DNA of 64,000 bases from Primorskyibacter flagellatus (GCF_014638275.1 NZ_BMFJ01000002.1:930001-994000); one strand, 5' to 3'; shown: positions 1 to 9,482, counted from the first letter of the stretch. Notes: generated by a model not told the origin, from the sequence alone. Program-made: numbers and translations.

Positions 1-954
1 TCCGACGGGTTCGCGGGCGGCAAGGTGGCCGGGCCGGACACGATCGAATGGACCGTCATCCCCGACAGCGCCACGGCGGTCAACGCGCTGATTGCCGGAG
101 AGGTCGATATGGTGATCTCTCCCACGCCGGACCTTCTGCCGCTGCTCGACGCCGATCCGAACATCGAAACGATGACCCTGTCGCCGATCGGCTTTCAGGG
201 GATGCTGCGGTTCAACAGCCTCGCCACGCCGACCGACAAGGCCGGGGTGCGCAAGGCGATCAACCTGGTCGTTCAGGCACATCAGGAGGAATACCTGTCC
301 GCCATGGTCGGCCTTCCCGAAAACTACCGGGTCTGCCTGACACCGATGGTCTGCGGGTCGCCTTACGAGACCATGGTCGGAACCGAGCAGTTCACGGATG
401 TGGACGTGAAAGCCAAGGTCGCCGAATACCTTGAAGAAGCAGGCTATGCCGACGAACCGGTCGTGGTTCTGGACCCGACCGACCAGCAGGCGCTGCATTC
501 CATGATCCTCGTTTTGGCCCAGCAACTCCGCGACGTCGGGATCAATGTGGATCTTCAGGCGACCGACTGGGGCACCGTGTCCAAGCGGCGCACCACCAAG
601 GCCGGCCCTGCCGAGGATCCGAATGGCTACAACATCTTCCCGACGTGGTGGGGGGCGAACTCCATGCTGAACCCCATCACCAACGTCCCGCTGAACACCG
701 CGCCGGGCGGCGAGAACTGGTACGGCTGGCCGTCGGACGAAACGCTTGAAAGCCTGCGCCTGTCCTTCGCCGACGCGAGGACCGAGGAGGAAAAGCAGAA
801 GATCGTCGACGACATCCAGCAGCGGTTCTTCGACGTCATGCCCTACGTCTGGGTCGGCCAGTATTTCGCACCCATGGGCTACCGCACCGACCGGATCGAC
901 GGGATCGTGTCCGGCGGGACGCCGGTCTACTGGAACATCACGCTCAAGGACTGA
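1..954 (+). CDS. ABC transporter substrate-binding protein, family 5 (5' end cut by window)
   Basis: This is the C-terminal 317 residues of a periplasmic solute-binding protein of the oligopeptide/dipeptide type (SBP_bac_5 fold). The reading frame is open from base 1, so the true start and signal peptide lie outside the window; the GTG at position 25 is internal. The visible part shows the family's usual features: a solute-dependent lobe rich in Trp and Pro, a segment on recruitment of residues and C-terminal aromatic residues (VYWNITLKD at the end). It is followed by a hairpin and then by an aminotransferase, a hydrolase and the matching DppB/C/D/F-like genes, so it is the receptor of this importer. 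The ligand cannot be deduced from sequence. Confidence 0.85.
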   Translation, partial: SDGFAGGKVAGPDTIEWTVIPDSATAVNALIAGEVDMVISPTPDLLPLLDADPNIETMTLSPIGFQGMLRFNSLATPTDKAGVRKAINLVVQAHQEEYLSAMVGLPENYRVCLTPMVCGSPYETMVGTEQFTDVDVKAKVAEYLEEAGYADEPVVVLDPTDQQALHSMILVLAQQLRDVGINVDLQATDWGTVSKRRTTKAGPAEDPNGYNIFPTWWGANSMLNPITNVPLNTAPGGENWYGWPSDETLESLRLSFADARTEEEKQKIVDDIQQRFFDVMPYVWVGQYFAPMGYRTDRIDGIVSGGTPVYWNITLKD

Positions 955-969
955 CGCCGTCGGACCCCT

Positions 970-994
970 GCCGGAGCGGCCCGACCGCTCCGGC
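970..994 (+). other. Intergenic RNA hairpin after the ABC binding-protein gene
   Basis: A perfect 10-bp inverted repeat (GCCGGAGCGG / CCGCTCCGGC) encloses a 5-base loop, 16 bases after the stop codon of the binding protein. No U-tract follows directly; the next bases are GCAAGAAAAG. It is therefore more likely an mRNA-stabilising or attenuating hairpin than a full terminator. Similar hairpins follow both TRAP binding-protein genes of this window. Confidence 0.7.
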
Positions 995-1025
995 GCAAGA
1001 AAAGACCCCCCGGAGCACTACACGC

Positions 1026-2327
1026 ATGGACCTGCCGAATTCCTCGACTGAAACCGCGCTTCGTGACGCGATCCAGCGGTTCACCGAGAAGAACCCGAAA
1101 AGCCTTGCCCAGCATCGGACGGCCTCGGCTGTTCTGCCGGGCGGTAATACCCGGACCGTTCTCTATCACGAGCCCTTTCCAATGGCGCTGTCAGGCGGCG
1201 AGGGATGCTATGTCACCTCGTTGGATGGGGTGCGTTATCTTGACGGGCTTGGCGAATACACTGCCGGACTTTTCGGACATTCCGATCCTGTGATCCGCGC
1301 CGCCATCGACACCGCGCTGGACGGCGGGCTGGTCCTTGGTGGCCACACCCGGCCCGAAGCGGGTCTGGCCGCGCTGCTCTGCGACCGATTTCCCGCGATG
1401 GACCTGGTCCGTTTCACCAATTCCGGGACCGAGGCGAACCTGCTTGCCGTCGGCCTTGCCCGGACCCTGACGGGGCGCTCCAAAGTCATGGTCACCAGCG
1501 GCGGCTATCACGGTTCGATGATGCTGTTCGCCGCGCCGAACCCGCTGAACGTGCCCTTTCCCTACGTCTTCATGACCTACAACGACCTCGACTCGGCAAA
1601 GGCGACAGCGGCGGAGGCCGGCGACGACCTGGCCTGCATCCTCGTCGAGCCGATGATGGGCTCGGGCGGCTGCATCGCCGGGGATCCGGATTTCCTGCGC
1701 GGCCTGCGCGACCTCGCGGACCGGACCGGCGCGCTGCTGATCTTTGACGAGGTCATGACCTCGCGCCTGTCTCCCGGCGGGCTTCAGCTGACCCATGGGA
1801 TCACCCCGGACCTGATGACGATCGGCAAGTACATCGGCGGCGGCCTGACATTCGGCGGGTTCGGCGGGCGCGGGGACCTGATGCGCCGTTTCGATCCGGC
1901 GGCGCCGGATGCCCTGCTGCATGCGGGAACCTTCAACAACAACACCCTGACGATGTCGGCGGGGCTGGCCGCGATGTCACAGGTCTACACGCCCGACGTG
2001 ATCGCCGCCCACAACGCCCGCGGCGACCGCCTGCGGGACCGGCTGAACGCCATCTGTTCCGACGCTGGCGCGGCGTTCCAGTTCACCGGCATCGGTTCGA
2101 TGATGACCGCGCATCCGACTGCCGCCCCGATCCGCACCTACAGCGACACGCTGTCGGCCGATCCCCGCCTCAGGGCGCTGTTCTTCTTCGACATGGTCGA
2201 CAGCGGCGTCTGGCTGGCCCGGCGCGGCATGATCAACCTCTCGCTACCCATGGGCGACGCGGAACACGACCGTATCGCCGAAGCGGTGGAGTCCTTCGTG
2301 ACCCTGCGCGCGCCCCTTCTGACCTGA
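1026..2327 (+). CDS. Class III PLP-dependent aminotransferase (glutamate-1-semialdehyde aminomutase-like)
   Basis: A 433-residue fold-type I, class III aminotransferase. Lys268 in IGKYIGGG is the expected Schiff-base lysine, and Asp241 in IFDEV is the residue that contacts the PLP pyridine nitrogen. The sequence is closest in style to the glutamate-1-semialdehyde 2,1-aminomutase branch (GGLTFGGFGGR after the lysine). However, it sits between an ABC importer receptor and a hydrolase, which argues for catabolic transamination of an imported amine or amino acid rather than haem synthesis. The ATG start lies 72 bases after the preceding stop codon, and the phosphotriesterase-like gene follows after 12 bases, so they share an operon. 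The amino donor and acceptor are unknown. Confidence 0.85.
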   Translation: MDLPNSSTETALRDAIQRFTEKNPKSLAQHRTASAVLPGGNTRTVLYHEPFPMALSGGEGCYVTSLDGVRYLDGLGEYTAGLFGHSDPVIRAAIDTALDGGLVLGGHTRPEAGLAALLCDRFPAMDLVRFTNSGTEANLLAVGLARTLTGRSKVMVTSGGYHGSMMLFAAPNPLNVPFPYVFMTYNDLDSAKATAAEAGDDLACILVEPMMGSGGCIAGDPDFLRGLRDLADRTGALLIFDEVMTSRLSPGGLQLTHGITPDLMTIGKYIGGGLTFGGFGGRGDLMRRFDPAAPDALLHAGTFNNNTLTMSAGLAAMSQVYTPDVIAAHNARGDRLRDRLNAICSDAGAAFQFTGIGSMMTAHPTAAPIRTYSDTLSADPRLRALFFFDMVDSGVWLARRGMINLSLPMGDAEHDRIAEAVESFVTLRAPLLT

Positions 2328-2339
2328 GGAGACCTCCCG

Positions 2340-3362
2340 ATGACCAGCGGACATATCCAGACCGTCACCGGCCCGATCGCCCCCGAGGCGCTTGGCCCGA
2401 CGCTGATGCATGAACACCTTCTCTGCAACATCGTCCCGCCGGCGGCGCGCGACGGTTTCACGCCGGTTCCGCTGACGATGGAAAACGCCTTCGACCTCAA
2501 CTACGGGCGGGTGAAGGGCGGCAAGTTCCCGATGCAGGACATCGACGTCTCCACCCAGGAAGTACGCTGGATGATGCAGGACGGCGGGGCGGCGATCGTC
2601 GAACTCACCATCGGCGGGCTTGTCCCCGATCCCGAGGGGCTGAAACGTATCGCCGAGGATACCGGCTGTCAGATCGTCATGGGCTGCGGGCACTATGTCG
2701 AGGAATACCAGGACCCGGCCAATCACGACCGGGACATCGACAGCTTCGCCGAAGAGATCGTCGCCCAGGTGACGACCGGGGCCTGGGGCACCGACATCCG
2801 CGCCGGGATCATCGGCGAAATCGGCTGCCAGACCCCATGGACCCCACTTGAGCGGAAGGTCATGAAGGGTGCCGTCATCGCGCAGCAGGCCACCGGAGCC
2901 TCGGTCAACGTGCACCCCGGTCGCGAACAGGATCAGCCGATGGAGGTCGCGCAGTTCTTCATCGACAGCGACGAGGGCGACGTGACCCGGCTGGTGCTGT
3001 CCCATATCGACCGGACGATTTTCGACGACGACCGGCTCTGCGCGCTTGCCGACACCGGCTGCGTGCTGGAATGGGATCTGTTCGGGCAGGAAAACACCTT
3101 CTACCCGCTCAACGACATCGACATGCCGAATGACGGAAAGCGGCTGCGCGACATCCGGATGCTGATCGACCGCGGGCATCTCGATCAGATCGTGATCTCG
3201 CACGACATCTGTTACTCGAACCGCCTGCAGACCTACGGCGGGCACGGGTTCGGGCATATCTTCCGGAACGTCGTCCCCCTGATGAAGGAGCGCGGCTGGA
3301 CCCAGGCCGAGATAGACGCCGTCCTGATCCACAATCCCCGCCGGGTGCTGACCATCCAATGA
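2340..3362 (+). CDS. Phosphotriesterase-family (PHP-type) metal-dependent hydrolase
   Basis: A 340-residue TIM-barrel amidohydrolase of the phosphotriesterase family. The binuclear metal site can be read directly: His24 and His26 (MHEH), Glu160 (GEIG), His192 (VHPGRE), His222 (SHID) and Asp289 (SHDI). Glu replaces the carboxylated lysine of true phosphotriesterases, as in the E. coli PHP homologue branch. Known relatives hydrolyse lactones, esters or N-acyl amides rather than organophosphates. Its position within the importer/aminotransferase operon suggests that it opens or deacylates the imported substrate, which would free the amine for the neighbouring transaminase. That pathway order is an inference. 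Confidence 0.85.
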   Translation: MTSGHIQTVTGPIAPEALGPTLMHEHLLCNIVPPAARDGFTPVPLTMENAFDLNYGRVKGGKFPMQDIDVSTQEVRWMMQDGGAAIVELTIGGLVPDPEGLKRIAEDTGCQIVMGCGHYVEEYQDPANHDRDIDSFAEEIVAQVTTGAWGTDIRAGIIGEIGCQTPWTPLERKVMKGAVIAQQATGASVNVHPGREQDQPMEVAQFFIDSDEGDVTRLVLSHIDRTIFDDDRLCALADTGCVLEWDLFGQENTFYPLNDIDMPNDGKRLRDIRMLIDRGHLDQIVISHDICYSNRLQTYGGHGFGHIFRNVVPLMKERGWTQAEIDAVLIHNPRRVLTIQ

Positions 3363-3402
3363 CCCTGCGCCGCCCAAGCATTAAAGGTCCGGAGCGCCGG
3401 GA

Positions 3403-4347
3403 ATGCTGAGCTACATCCTGCGCCGGCTGGCCGCGACCATCCCGACGCTGCTGATCGTGTCGCTCTTCATCTTCTCGCTGCTCTACATCGGCGGCGGCGA
3501 CCCCGCGGCGATGCTGGCCGGCGGCGAAGCCTCGGCCGTCGAGGTCGAGAAGATCCGCGAGACACTTGGCCTGAACGACCCCTATCTCAGCCGGTACATG
3601 GACTGGCTGACCGCGGCGCTTCAGGGGGATCTCGGCCAGTCGCTCTACTCGCAAAAGCCTGTGACCGAACTGATCCTGCAACGGGTCGAACCTACGGCGA
3701 TGCTGACCGTGACGACGATGATCGTGGTGCTGGTGCTCTCGATTCCGCTTGGCATTCTTGCGGCATGGCAGGCCGGGCGGGCCACCGACAGGGCGGTTAT
3801 GATCTTCGCTGTGGTCGGGTTCTCGGTCCCGATTTTCGTCGTGGCCTATGTCGGGATATACTTCTTCTCAGTCCAGTGGCGGCTGCTGCCCGTTCAGGGT
3901 TACACCAGCCCGTTCGAGGATTTTCCCGACTTTCTGGGCCACATGGTGCTGCCCTCTCTGGCGCTTGGCCTCACGCTGTCGGCTCTGGTCGCGCGGATCA
4001 CCCGCGCCTCCATGCTGGAGGTGCTGAGCCAGCACTACATCCGCACCGCCCGCGCCAAGGGCCTGGGCGACCGGCCCATGCTGCTGCGCCACGCGCTGAA
4101 GAATGCCGCCGTGCCGATCGTGACCGTCATCGGCCTTGCCGTGGCGACCCTGATCGGCGGCGTCGTGGTGACGGAAACCGTCTTTGCCATTCCGGGCGTC
4201 GGACGGCTGACGGTCGATGCGATCCTCCGTCGCGACTTTCCCGTGATTCAGGGCGTGCTGCTGGTCTTCTCCTTCGTCTACGTGCTGGTGAACCTGGCGG
4301 TCGACCTCAGCTACAGCCTCTTCGACCCGAGGATCCGATACCGATGA
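3403..4347 (+). CDS. ABC transporter permease, DppB-type
   Basis: A 314-residue inner-membrane permease with the N-terminal MLSYILRRL signature of DppB/OppB proteins and six predicted hydrophobic spans. The cytoplasmic EAA-type coupling loop (IRTARAKGLG, near residues 211-220) docks onto the ATPases. Its stop overlaps the start of the second permease by ATGA, which indicates translational coupling. It forms the heterodimeric channel with the product of the next gene. A 40-base gap separates it from the hydrolase upstream, and an AAGG-type ribosome site is not obvious, so translation may depend on the operon context. Confidence 0.92.
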   Translation: MLSYILRRLAATIPTLLIVSLFIFSLLYIGGGDPAAMLAGGEASAVEVEKIRETLGLNDPYLSRYMDWLTAALQGDLGQSLYSQKPVTELILQRVEPTAMLTVTTMIVVLVLSIPLGILAAWQAGRATDRAVMIFAVVGFSVPIFVVAYVGIYFFSVQWRLLPVQGYTSPFEDFPDFLGHMVLPSLALGLTLSALVARITRASMLEVLSQHYIRTARAKGLGDRPMLLRHALKNAAVPIVTVIGLAVATLIGGVVVTETVFAIPGVGRLTVDAILRRDFPVIQGVLLVFSFVYVLVNLAVDLSYSLFDPRIRYR

Positions 4348-5213
4348 CCGACACCGCAAATCCTCCGGTCCCGGCTACCCCCGGTCGCCTGCGCGTGATG
4401 CTGCGCCGGCATCCGACGATCCTCTGGGGCAGCGGCATCCTTGGCCTCGTCCTGCTTCTCGCCGTTCTCGCCCCCGTCGCATTCACCGCGGACCCGCGCC
4501 AGGTCTTCCCGCTCGACCGGCTCAAGCCGCCGACGGGCGCGCATTGGTTCGGCACCGACATGCTGGGCCGGGACATCTATTCCCGGACCGTCTACGGCGC
4601 ACGGATTTCGCTTATCGTCGGGTTTTCCGTCGCCGCCTGTTCGGTTGCCGCAGGTCTGGCGATCGGGCTTGTCGCCGGGTCGAACCGTTGGGCCGACGCG
4701 GTGCTGATGCGTATTCTCGACGGTGTCATGTCGATCCCCGCCGTTCTGCTGGCCATTGCCCTGATGGCGGTTTCCGGGGCGGGCATCGGCAACGTCATCC
4801 TCGCCCTGACCGTGGCCGAGACTCCGGGCGTCGCGCGGCTGGTGCGCGGTGTCGTCCTCAGCCTGCGCGAACAGCCCTTCATCGAAGCTGCGGTTGCCTC
4901 CGGGTCCCGCTACGGCTCGATCCTGCTGCGCCACATGCTGCCGAACACCGTGGCCCCGCTGCTGGTGCAGGGCACCTATGTCTGCGCGGCGGCGATGCTG
5001 CTTGAGGCGGTGCTCAGCTTCATCGGCGCGGGCACCCCGCCCGACGTGCCGTCCTGGGGCAACATGATGGCCGAAGGCCGCGCCTATTTCGCCATTGCCC
5101 CGCAGATCATCCTTTTTCCCGGCCTCCTCCTGTCGCTCACCGTGCTTGCGGTGAACCTGATCGGCGACGGCCTCCGCGACGCGCTCGACCCGCGCCTCGC
5201 CCGTCAGCACTGA
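4344..5213 (+). CDS. ABC transporter permease, DppC-type
   Basis: A 289-residue permease of the DppC/OppC branch. The frame is open further upstream, but the ATG overlapping the dppB-like stop as ATGA is the sensible start; it gives the typical short N-terminal tail ending in LRRHPTILWG before the first membrane span. The periplasmic motif GTDMLGRD and the cytoplasmic EAA loop (near residues 190-210) are diagnostic. It pairs with the preceding permease. The ATPase gene starts 6 bases downstream. Confidence 0.92.
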   Translation: MTDTANPPVPATPGRLRVMLRRHPTILWGSGILGLVLLLAVLAPVAFTADPRQVFPLDRLKPPTGAHWFGTDMLGRDIYSRTVYGARISLIVGFSVAACSVAAGLAIGLVAGSNRWADAVLMRILDGVMSIPAVLLAIALMAVSGAGIGNVILALTVAETPGVARLVRGVVLSLREQPFIEAAVASGSRYGSILLRHMLPNTVAPLLVQGTYVCAAAMLLEAVLSFIGAGTPPDVPSWGNMMAEGRAYFAIAPQIILFPGLLLSLTVLAVNLIGDGLRDALDPRLARQH

Positions 5214-5219
5214 AGGCCC

Positions 5220-6230
5220 ATGACCGATACCGCCCCGCTTCTTTCCGTCCGCAACCTGCAGACCCGGTTCCGCACCGATGGCGGAGAGGTCCATGCCGTC
5301 GACGGAGTCTCCTTCGACATCCGGCCCGGGCAGACCGTCGCGCTGGTCGGAGAATCCGGCTGCGGCAAGTCTGTCACCTCGCTGTCCATCATGCGGCTTC
5401 TGCCCGCCCGCGCCGCCCGCATCGCTGGCGGAGAGATCCTGCTGAACGGCGAGAACCTCGCCACGGCGACGGAGCAGAGGATGCGGCGGGTCCGCGGCAA
5501 CGACATCTCGATGATCTTTCAGGAGCCGATGACCTCGCTCAACCCGGTGCTGACGATCGGTCGCCAGATCGCCGAGACGCTTGAGCTGCACGAGGGTCTG
5601 ACCCGGCGCGAAGCCGGCGAGAAAGCGATACACCTGCTGGCCTCGGTCCAGATCCCGGAACCGAAACGGCGCGCCGCGGAATATCCGCACGAACTGTCCG
5701 GCGGGATGCGCCAGCGGGTGATGATCGCCATCGCGATCGCCTGTTCGCCGAAACTGCTGATCGCGGACGAACCGACCACCGCGCTCGACGTGACGATCCA
5801 GGCGCAGATCCTCGACCTGCTGGCGGACCTCAAGGAAAGGACGAACATGGCGATGCTTTTCATCACGCATGACCTCGGCGTGGTGGCGGAAATTGCCGAT
5901 CACGTCGTGGTCATGTACGCCGGCCGCAAGATCGAGGAAGCGCCGGTTGCCGATCTCTACGCCCGCCCGCGCCATCCCTACACCGCCGGTCTTTTCGGCG
6001 CACTTCCCGTGCTCGGCTCGTCCGCCGGGGGGCAAACGGATCGCCTGAACGAAATTCCCGGCAGCGTGCCCTCGCTCCGGTCCCCCGCATCACACTGCAC
6101 CTTTGCCCCGCGCTGTCCGCGATCCACCGACCTCTGCCGCGCAGAGGTGCCGCCACTGGCCGGTCAGGGGGCGGGACACCTCGCCGCCTGCTTCCATCCC
6201 GAACCGGACCAGAAGGGGGGAACCGCATGA
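5220..6230 (+). CDS. ABC transporter ATP-binding protein, DppD-type
   Basis: A 336-residue ATPase. Walker A is GESGCGKS at residues 44-51, the ABC signature LSGGM is at 159-163, and Walker B LLIADE at 179-184 is followed by the TTALD D-loop region. The C-terminal extension contains the Cys-rich oligopeptide-transporter domain (HCTFAPRCP), which in DppD/OppD relatives can carry an iron-sulfur cluster. It energises the permease pair together with the next ATPase, whose start overlaps this stop by 4 bases. Confidence 0.93.
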   Translation: MTDTAPLLSVRNLQTRFRTDGGEVHAVDGVSFDIRPGQTVALVGESGCGKSVTSLSIMRLLPARAARIAGGEILLNGENLATATEQRMRRVRGNDISMIFQEPMTSLNPVLTIGRQIAETLELHEGLTRREAGEKAIHLLASVQIPEPKRRAAEYPHELSGGMRQRVMIAIAIACSPKLLIADEPTTALDVTIQAQILDLLADLKERTNMAMLFITHDLGVVAEIADHVVVMYAGRKIEEAPVADLYARPRHPYTAGLFGALPVLGSSAGGQTDRLNEIPGSVPSLRSPASHCTFAPRCPRSTDLCRAEVPPLAGQGAGHLAACFHPEPDQKGGTA

Positions 6231-7222
6231 CTACCCGCGACACAGGCTCCGCCGGACCCGAGGTGCTGTCGGTTCAGGACCTCGTCAAGCATTACCCGGT
6301 GCGCCGGGGACTGTTCGCCGCGCCGGGGACGGTCCATGCGGTCGACGGGATCGACCTGCGCCTGATGCCGGGCGAAACGCTTGGGCTGGTCGGGGAATCC
6401 GGCTGCGGCAAGTCCTCTGCCGGCAAGACGATCCTGGGTCTGACCCCGCCGACCTCGGGCGTGATCCGGCTGAACGGCCGACGTATCGACACGCTTTCGC
6501 GCGGGTCCATGCGGCCCCTGCGCAAGGATCTTCAGGTTGTCTTCCAGGACCCCTTCTCGTCGCTCAATCCCCGCATGACGGTCGGCGACATCCTTGCCGA
6601 ACCGCTGCGGAACTTCGATGTGGTGCCTGCCAGCGGGCGCGACGGGCGCATCGCGGAGCTGCTGGACCGGGTCGGCCTGCCCGCCGCGGCCGCCGGACGG
6701 TATCCTTACGAATTCTCGGGCGGCCAGCGTCAGCGCATCGGCATCGCGCGGGCCCTCGCGCCTGAACCCAAGGTCATCGTCTGCGACGAATCCGTCTCCG
6801 CACTCGACGTGTCGGTGCAGGCGCAGGTCATCAACCTGCTGATGGACCTCCAGCGGGATTTCGGCATCTCGTACCTGTTCATCGCCCACGACCTTGCCGT
6901 GGTGGAACACATCAGCCACCGCGTCGCCGTCATGTACCTTGGCAGGATCGTCGAGATCGCGGACAAGGCCGCGCTCTATGCTCGTCCGCAGCATCCCTAT
7001 ACCGAGGCCCTGCTTTCGGCGGTGCCCCGCCCCGAACCCGGCCGGGCCCGGACCCGCATTCCGCTGAAGGGTGATGTGCCCAGCCCGCTGAACCCGCCAT
7101 CCGGCTGCCGGTTCCATACCCGCTGTCCGCTGGCCATCGACCGTTGCCGGACAGAGGTGCCCGCGATGACAAAGCTGAGACCGGGCCATTCGGTCGCCTG
7201 TCACCTGCGAACCCCGGACTGA
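6227..7222 (+). CDS. ABC transporter ATP-binding protein, DppF-type
   Basis: A 331-residue second ATPase of the importer. Walker A is GESGCGKS at residues 56-63, followed by the typical DppF stretch VFQDPFSSLNPRM, the signature FSGGQ and Walker B VIVCDE. The C-terminal oligopeptide domain has CRFHTRCP. It is the last gene of the plus-strand importer operon and converges with the M20 hydrolase gene, whose stop is 20 bases away. The short spacer contains a small GCGCT/AGCGC hairpin, which is too weak to call as a terminator. Confidence 0.93.
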   Translation: MTTRDTGSAGPEVLSVQDLVKHYPVRRGLFAAPGTVHAVDGIDLRLMPGETLGLVGESGCGKSSAGKTILGLTPPTSGVIRLNGRRIDTLSRGSMRPLRKDLQVVFQDPFSSLNPRMTVGDILAEPLRNFDVVPASGRDGRIAELLDRVGLPAAAAGRYPYEFSGGQRQRIGIARALAPEPKVIVCDESVSALDVSVQAQVINLLMDLQRDFGISYLFIAHDLAVVEHISHRVAVMYLGRIVEIADKAALYARPQHPYTEALLSAVPRPEPGRARTRIPLKGDVPSPLNPPSGCRFHTRCPLAIDRCRTEVPAMTKLRPGHSVACHLRTPD

Positions 7223-7241
7223 ACGCGCTGGCCCGAGCGCC

Positions 7242-8543
7242 CTACCCCTCGGCCAGCCGCAGCGCAGTCAGGCCATAGACCCGCGTGGCGTCGTGGAAAT
7301 GCGGGTATTCCATCGCCTCGTCCGGGTTATGGCTGCCGTTCTGGTTGCGCACGAAGATCAGCGATGACGCGATCCCCGCCTTGGCAAAGATCCCCGCGTC
7401 ATGCCCGCCCGCCGGGAATTCCATCACCTCCTGCCCGACATCCCCCGCTGCCCGCGTGAGGGCCTGCCTGACGGACACGTCCAGTGGCTGCGGCACGGAC
7501 CCGGCCTGCCGGCCCAGGTCGAACCGCACCTTCTTCCGCGCGCCGACCTCCTCCATCAGCTCTTTCAGCCGGGCGATGCCGGCCTCGATCACGGCCTGTT
7601 TCGTGGACCCGAAGTTGAAGGCGAACCGGCATTCCCCGGCGACGATGGTCATCGCCTCGCGGTCTCGGTCGGTGTGGATGCGCCCCACGGTCAGCACCGA
7701 ATCCTCCTCTTCGGACGCCAGCAGATCCTGCCACCACAGATCGAAGCGATGCAGCACCTCGGCGCAGGCCAGCACGGTGTCGAACCGATAGTCGTAGGGC
7801 GTGGCGGAAGCGTGGGAATAGACACCCCGGCAGATCACCTCGGGAAAGCGCACATTGCCCCGGATCGCGGTGGCAAACGCGGTGGAGATCCCGGCATTTT
7901 CCAGCACAGGCCCCTGTTCGATGTGCAGCTCAAGATATGCGGCCGTGTTCTGCGCGGTGATCCGGGGCGTCCCGGCTGTCGCGCGCACCGCATCGGTATT
8001 GTATCCCAGCATCCGCACATGCTCCAGAAACGGCTTCCCGGTATCGATGCGGGTCAGCCCCTCCATCTCGGTCCAGCCGAGGTCGCCGGTGGTGAAACGG
8101 CTGCCGACATAAGCGATACCGTACCACGGGCTTTCCTCGCCGCGCATGCCGATCAGGGTGACATCCCGGCGCGGTGTGATCCCCGCATCCACCATGGCGG
8201 CCAGTGTGCCAAGCGCGGTCACGACGCCGGCATAGCCATCGTAATGCCCGCCGCGCCTGACGGAATCGAAATGCGACCCGATGAGGATCTGCGGCAGGTG
8301 CCGGTCCTGCCCGGGCAGCGTCAGAAACAGCTGGCCCAGTTCGTCCCGCGAAACCTCGAGCCCGAGCGACCCTCCGATCCCGGCGACATAGTCCAGACCC
8401 TGTTCCTCGATCTCGCCCCAGGCGGGGCGGGTGACGCCTTCGACATCGCGCGATACGGCCAGATAGCCCTCGAACATCTCTTCCAGAAACGGTTCGCGCG
8501 CCTTCAGCGCCGCCAGGAACCGGGCTTCAGTGTCTGTGGTCAT
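7242..8543 (-). CDS. M20-family Zn-dependent amidohydrolase (hydantoinase/carbamoylase type)
   Basis: A 433-residue metallohydrolase of the N-carbamoyl-L-amino acid hydrolase/allantoate amidohydrolase group. It shows GSHFDSV and the bridging Asp in GGHYDG, the Glu pair in RGEESPWYG, LHIEQGP and the C-terminal GGHDAG histidine. The start chosen is ATG at 8543 with AAGGCG 9 bases upstream; a longer frame to 8579 would run through an operator. Family members cleave N-carbamoyl, ureido or N-acyl amino acids, so this enzyme could process the substrate of the convergent importer operon. Two IclR-type palindromes lie immediately upstream. Confidence 0.85.
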   Translation of the reverse strand: MTTDTEARFLAALKAREPFLEEMFEGYLAVSRDVEGVTRPAWGEIEEQGLDYVAGIGGSLGLEVSRDELGQLFLTLPGQDRHLPQILIGSHFDSVRRGGHYDGYAGVVTALGTLAAMVDAGITPRRDVTLIGMRGEESPWYGIAYVGSRFTTGDLGWTEMEGLTRIDTGKPFLEHVRMLGYNTDAVRATAGTPRITAQNTAAYLELHIEQGPVLENAGISTAFATAIRGNVRFPEVICRGVYSHASATPYDYRFDTVLACAEVLHRFDLWWQDLLASEEEDSVLTVGRIHTDRDREAMTIVAGECRFAFNFGSTKQAVIEAGIARLKELMEEVGARKKVRFDLGRQAGSVPQPLDVSVRQALTRAAGDVGQEVMEFPAGGHDAGIFAKAGIASSLIFVRNQNGSHNPDEAMEYPHFHDATRVYGLTALRLAEG

Positions 8544-8564
8544 TATGCGTCGCCTTGCTGAGTT

Positions 8565-8599
8565 GTGCGATATACGCACCTAAGGTGCATAATACGCAC
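8565..8599. promoter_or_regulatory. Tandem IclR-type operators upstream of the M20 hydrolase gene
   Basis: Two 15-bp imperfect palindromes, GTGCGATATACGCAC (8565-8579) and GTGCATAATACGCAC (8585-8599), begin exactly 20 bp apart, two helical turns. They resemble the GTTCGATAATCGCAC-type sites of the IclR-family regulators PobR and PcaU. A third copy lies before the iclR gene at 9514. Binding is inferred, not shown. Confidence 0.6.
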
Positions 8600-8693
8600 T
8601 TTCCGGCCTTCGCATGCCGCAAGTCAACCGATGCCCCGGAAAAAACCACGGCAGGCTCCGCCGGAAAAACCGAAGTGCCCGGCTGGCAGGCGT

Positions 8694-9482
8694 TCAGATC
8701 TGGCGGTCGAAGGCGCGGATGATGTCGCTCAGTTCCTGGGCGGTCTCGTGCATCCGCGGCGCCATCGACTCCAGCGAAGCACGATCGTGCCGCTCCACCT
8801 GAGTGCTGACCGACAGGGCATAGGCCACCCGCCCGTTCGGGGAAACCACCGGCACCGAAATCGCCCGCATGTTCAGATCGACTTCGCCATCGGCAATGGC
8901 GAACCGTTGCTCCCGGGTCTGCGCGATCATCTCGCGGATGCGCGCGGGGTCGGTCTGGGTGTTGGGCGTCCGTGCAGAATAGTCGCTGATTGCAAGGATT
9001 CGCTCGCGCTCCTCCTCCGGCATGAACGCCAGCAGCACCCGACCCTGCGAGGTATGGATCGCCGGAAGGCGGACACCGGTGTTCAGCGCGATGGACATGA
9101 TCCGCCGCACCACCGCGCGGGCCAGAAGCACGATGTCCGGTGTGTCGATCATGGCAATGGACGAACATTCGTTCAGATCGGCCGTCAGCCGGTCCAGATG
9201 CGGCTGCGCGATCTCAAGCCACCCCTGCGACGCCAGGTAGGAATAGCCAAGCCGCAGGACACGGGGGCGCAATTCGAAGCGGCGACCCACGCTGGTCAGG
9301 TAGCCAAGTTCCTCAAGCGTCAGCAGGATCCGGCGGGCCGCCGCCTTGGTCAGCCCGGCCTGCTGCGCGACTTCCGCCTGGGTCATGGCACGGGGCTGAT
9401 TGCCGAACAGTTCGATCACCGACAGGCCCTTGGCCAGGGTCGACAGGAAATCCCGTTCGGGCAGATTATCGGAATCCTTCAT
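8694..9482 (-). CDS. IclR-family transcriptional regulator
   Basis: A 262-residue regulator with an N-terminal winged helix (about residues 12-75; AKGLSVIELFG and the recognition-helix region LTKAAARRILLTLEELG) and a C-terminal IclR effector domain of GAF-like fold. The start is ATG at 9482, preceded by a strong GGAGGA site; an in-frame longer start lacks one. It is transcribed towards the M20 hydrolase gene and lies in tandem with it, 150 bases apart. Matching palindromes precede both genes, so autoregulation and control of the hydrolase are likely. The ligand is probably the substrate or an intermediate of the neighbouring catabolic module. Confidence 0.9.
   Translation of the reverse strand: MKDSDNLPERDFLSTLAKGLSVIELFGNQPRAMTQAEVAQQAGLTKAAARRILLTLEELGYLTSVGRRFELRPRVLRLGYSYLASQGWLEIAQPHLDRLTADLNECSSIAMIDTPDIVLLARAVVRRIMSIALNTGVRLPAIHTSQGRVLLAFMPEEERERILAISDYSARTPNTQTDPARIREMIAQTREQRFAIADGEVDLNMRAISVPVVSPNGRVAYALSVSTQVERHDRASLESMAPRMHETAQELSDIIRAFDRQI

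Noticed and set aside
1026..2327. Assignment as hemL (haem biosynthesis)
   Set aside because: Class III aminotransferases of this style are common in catabolic operons. The context (ABC importer, hydrolase) does not support haem synthesis.
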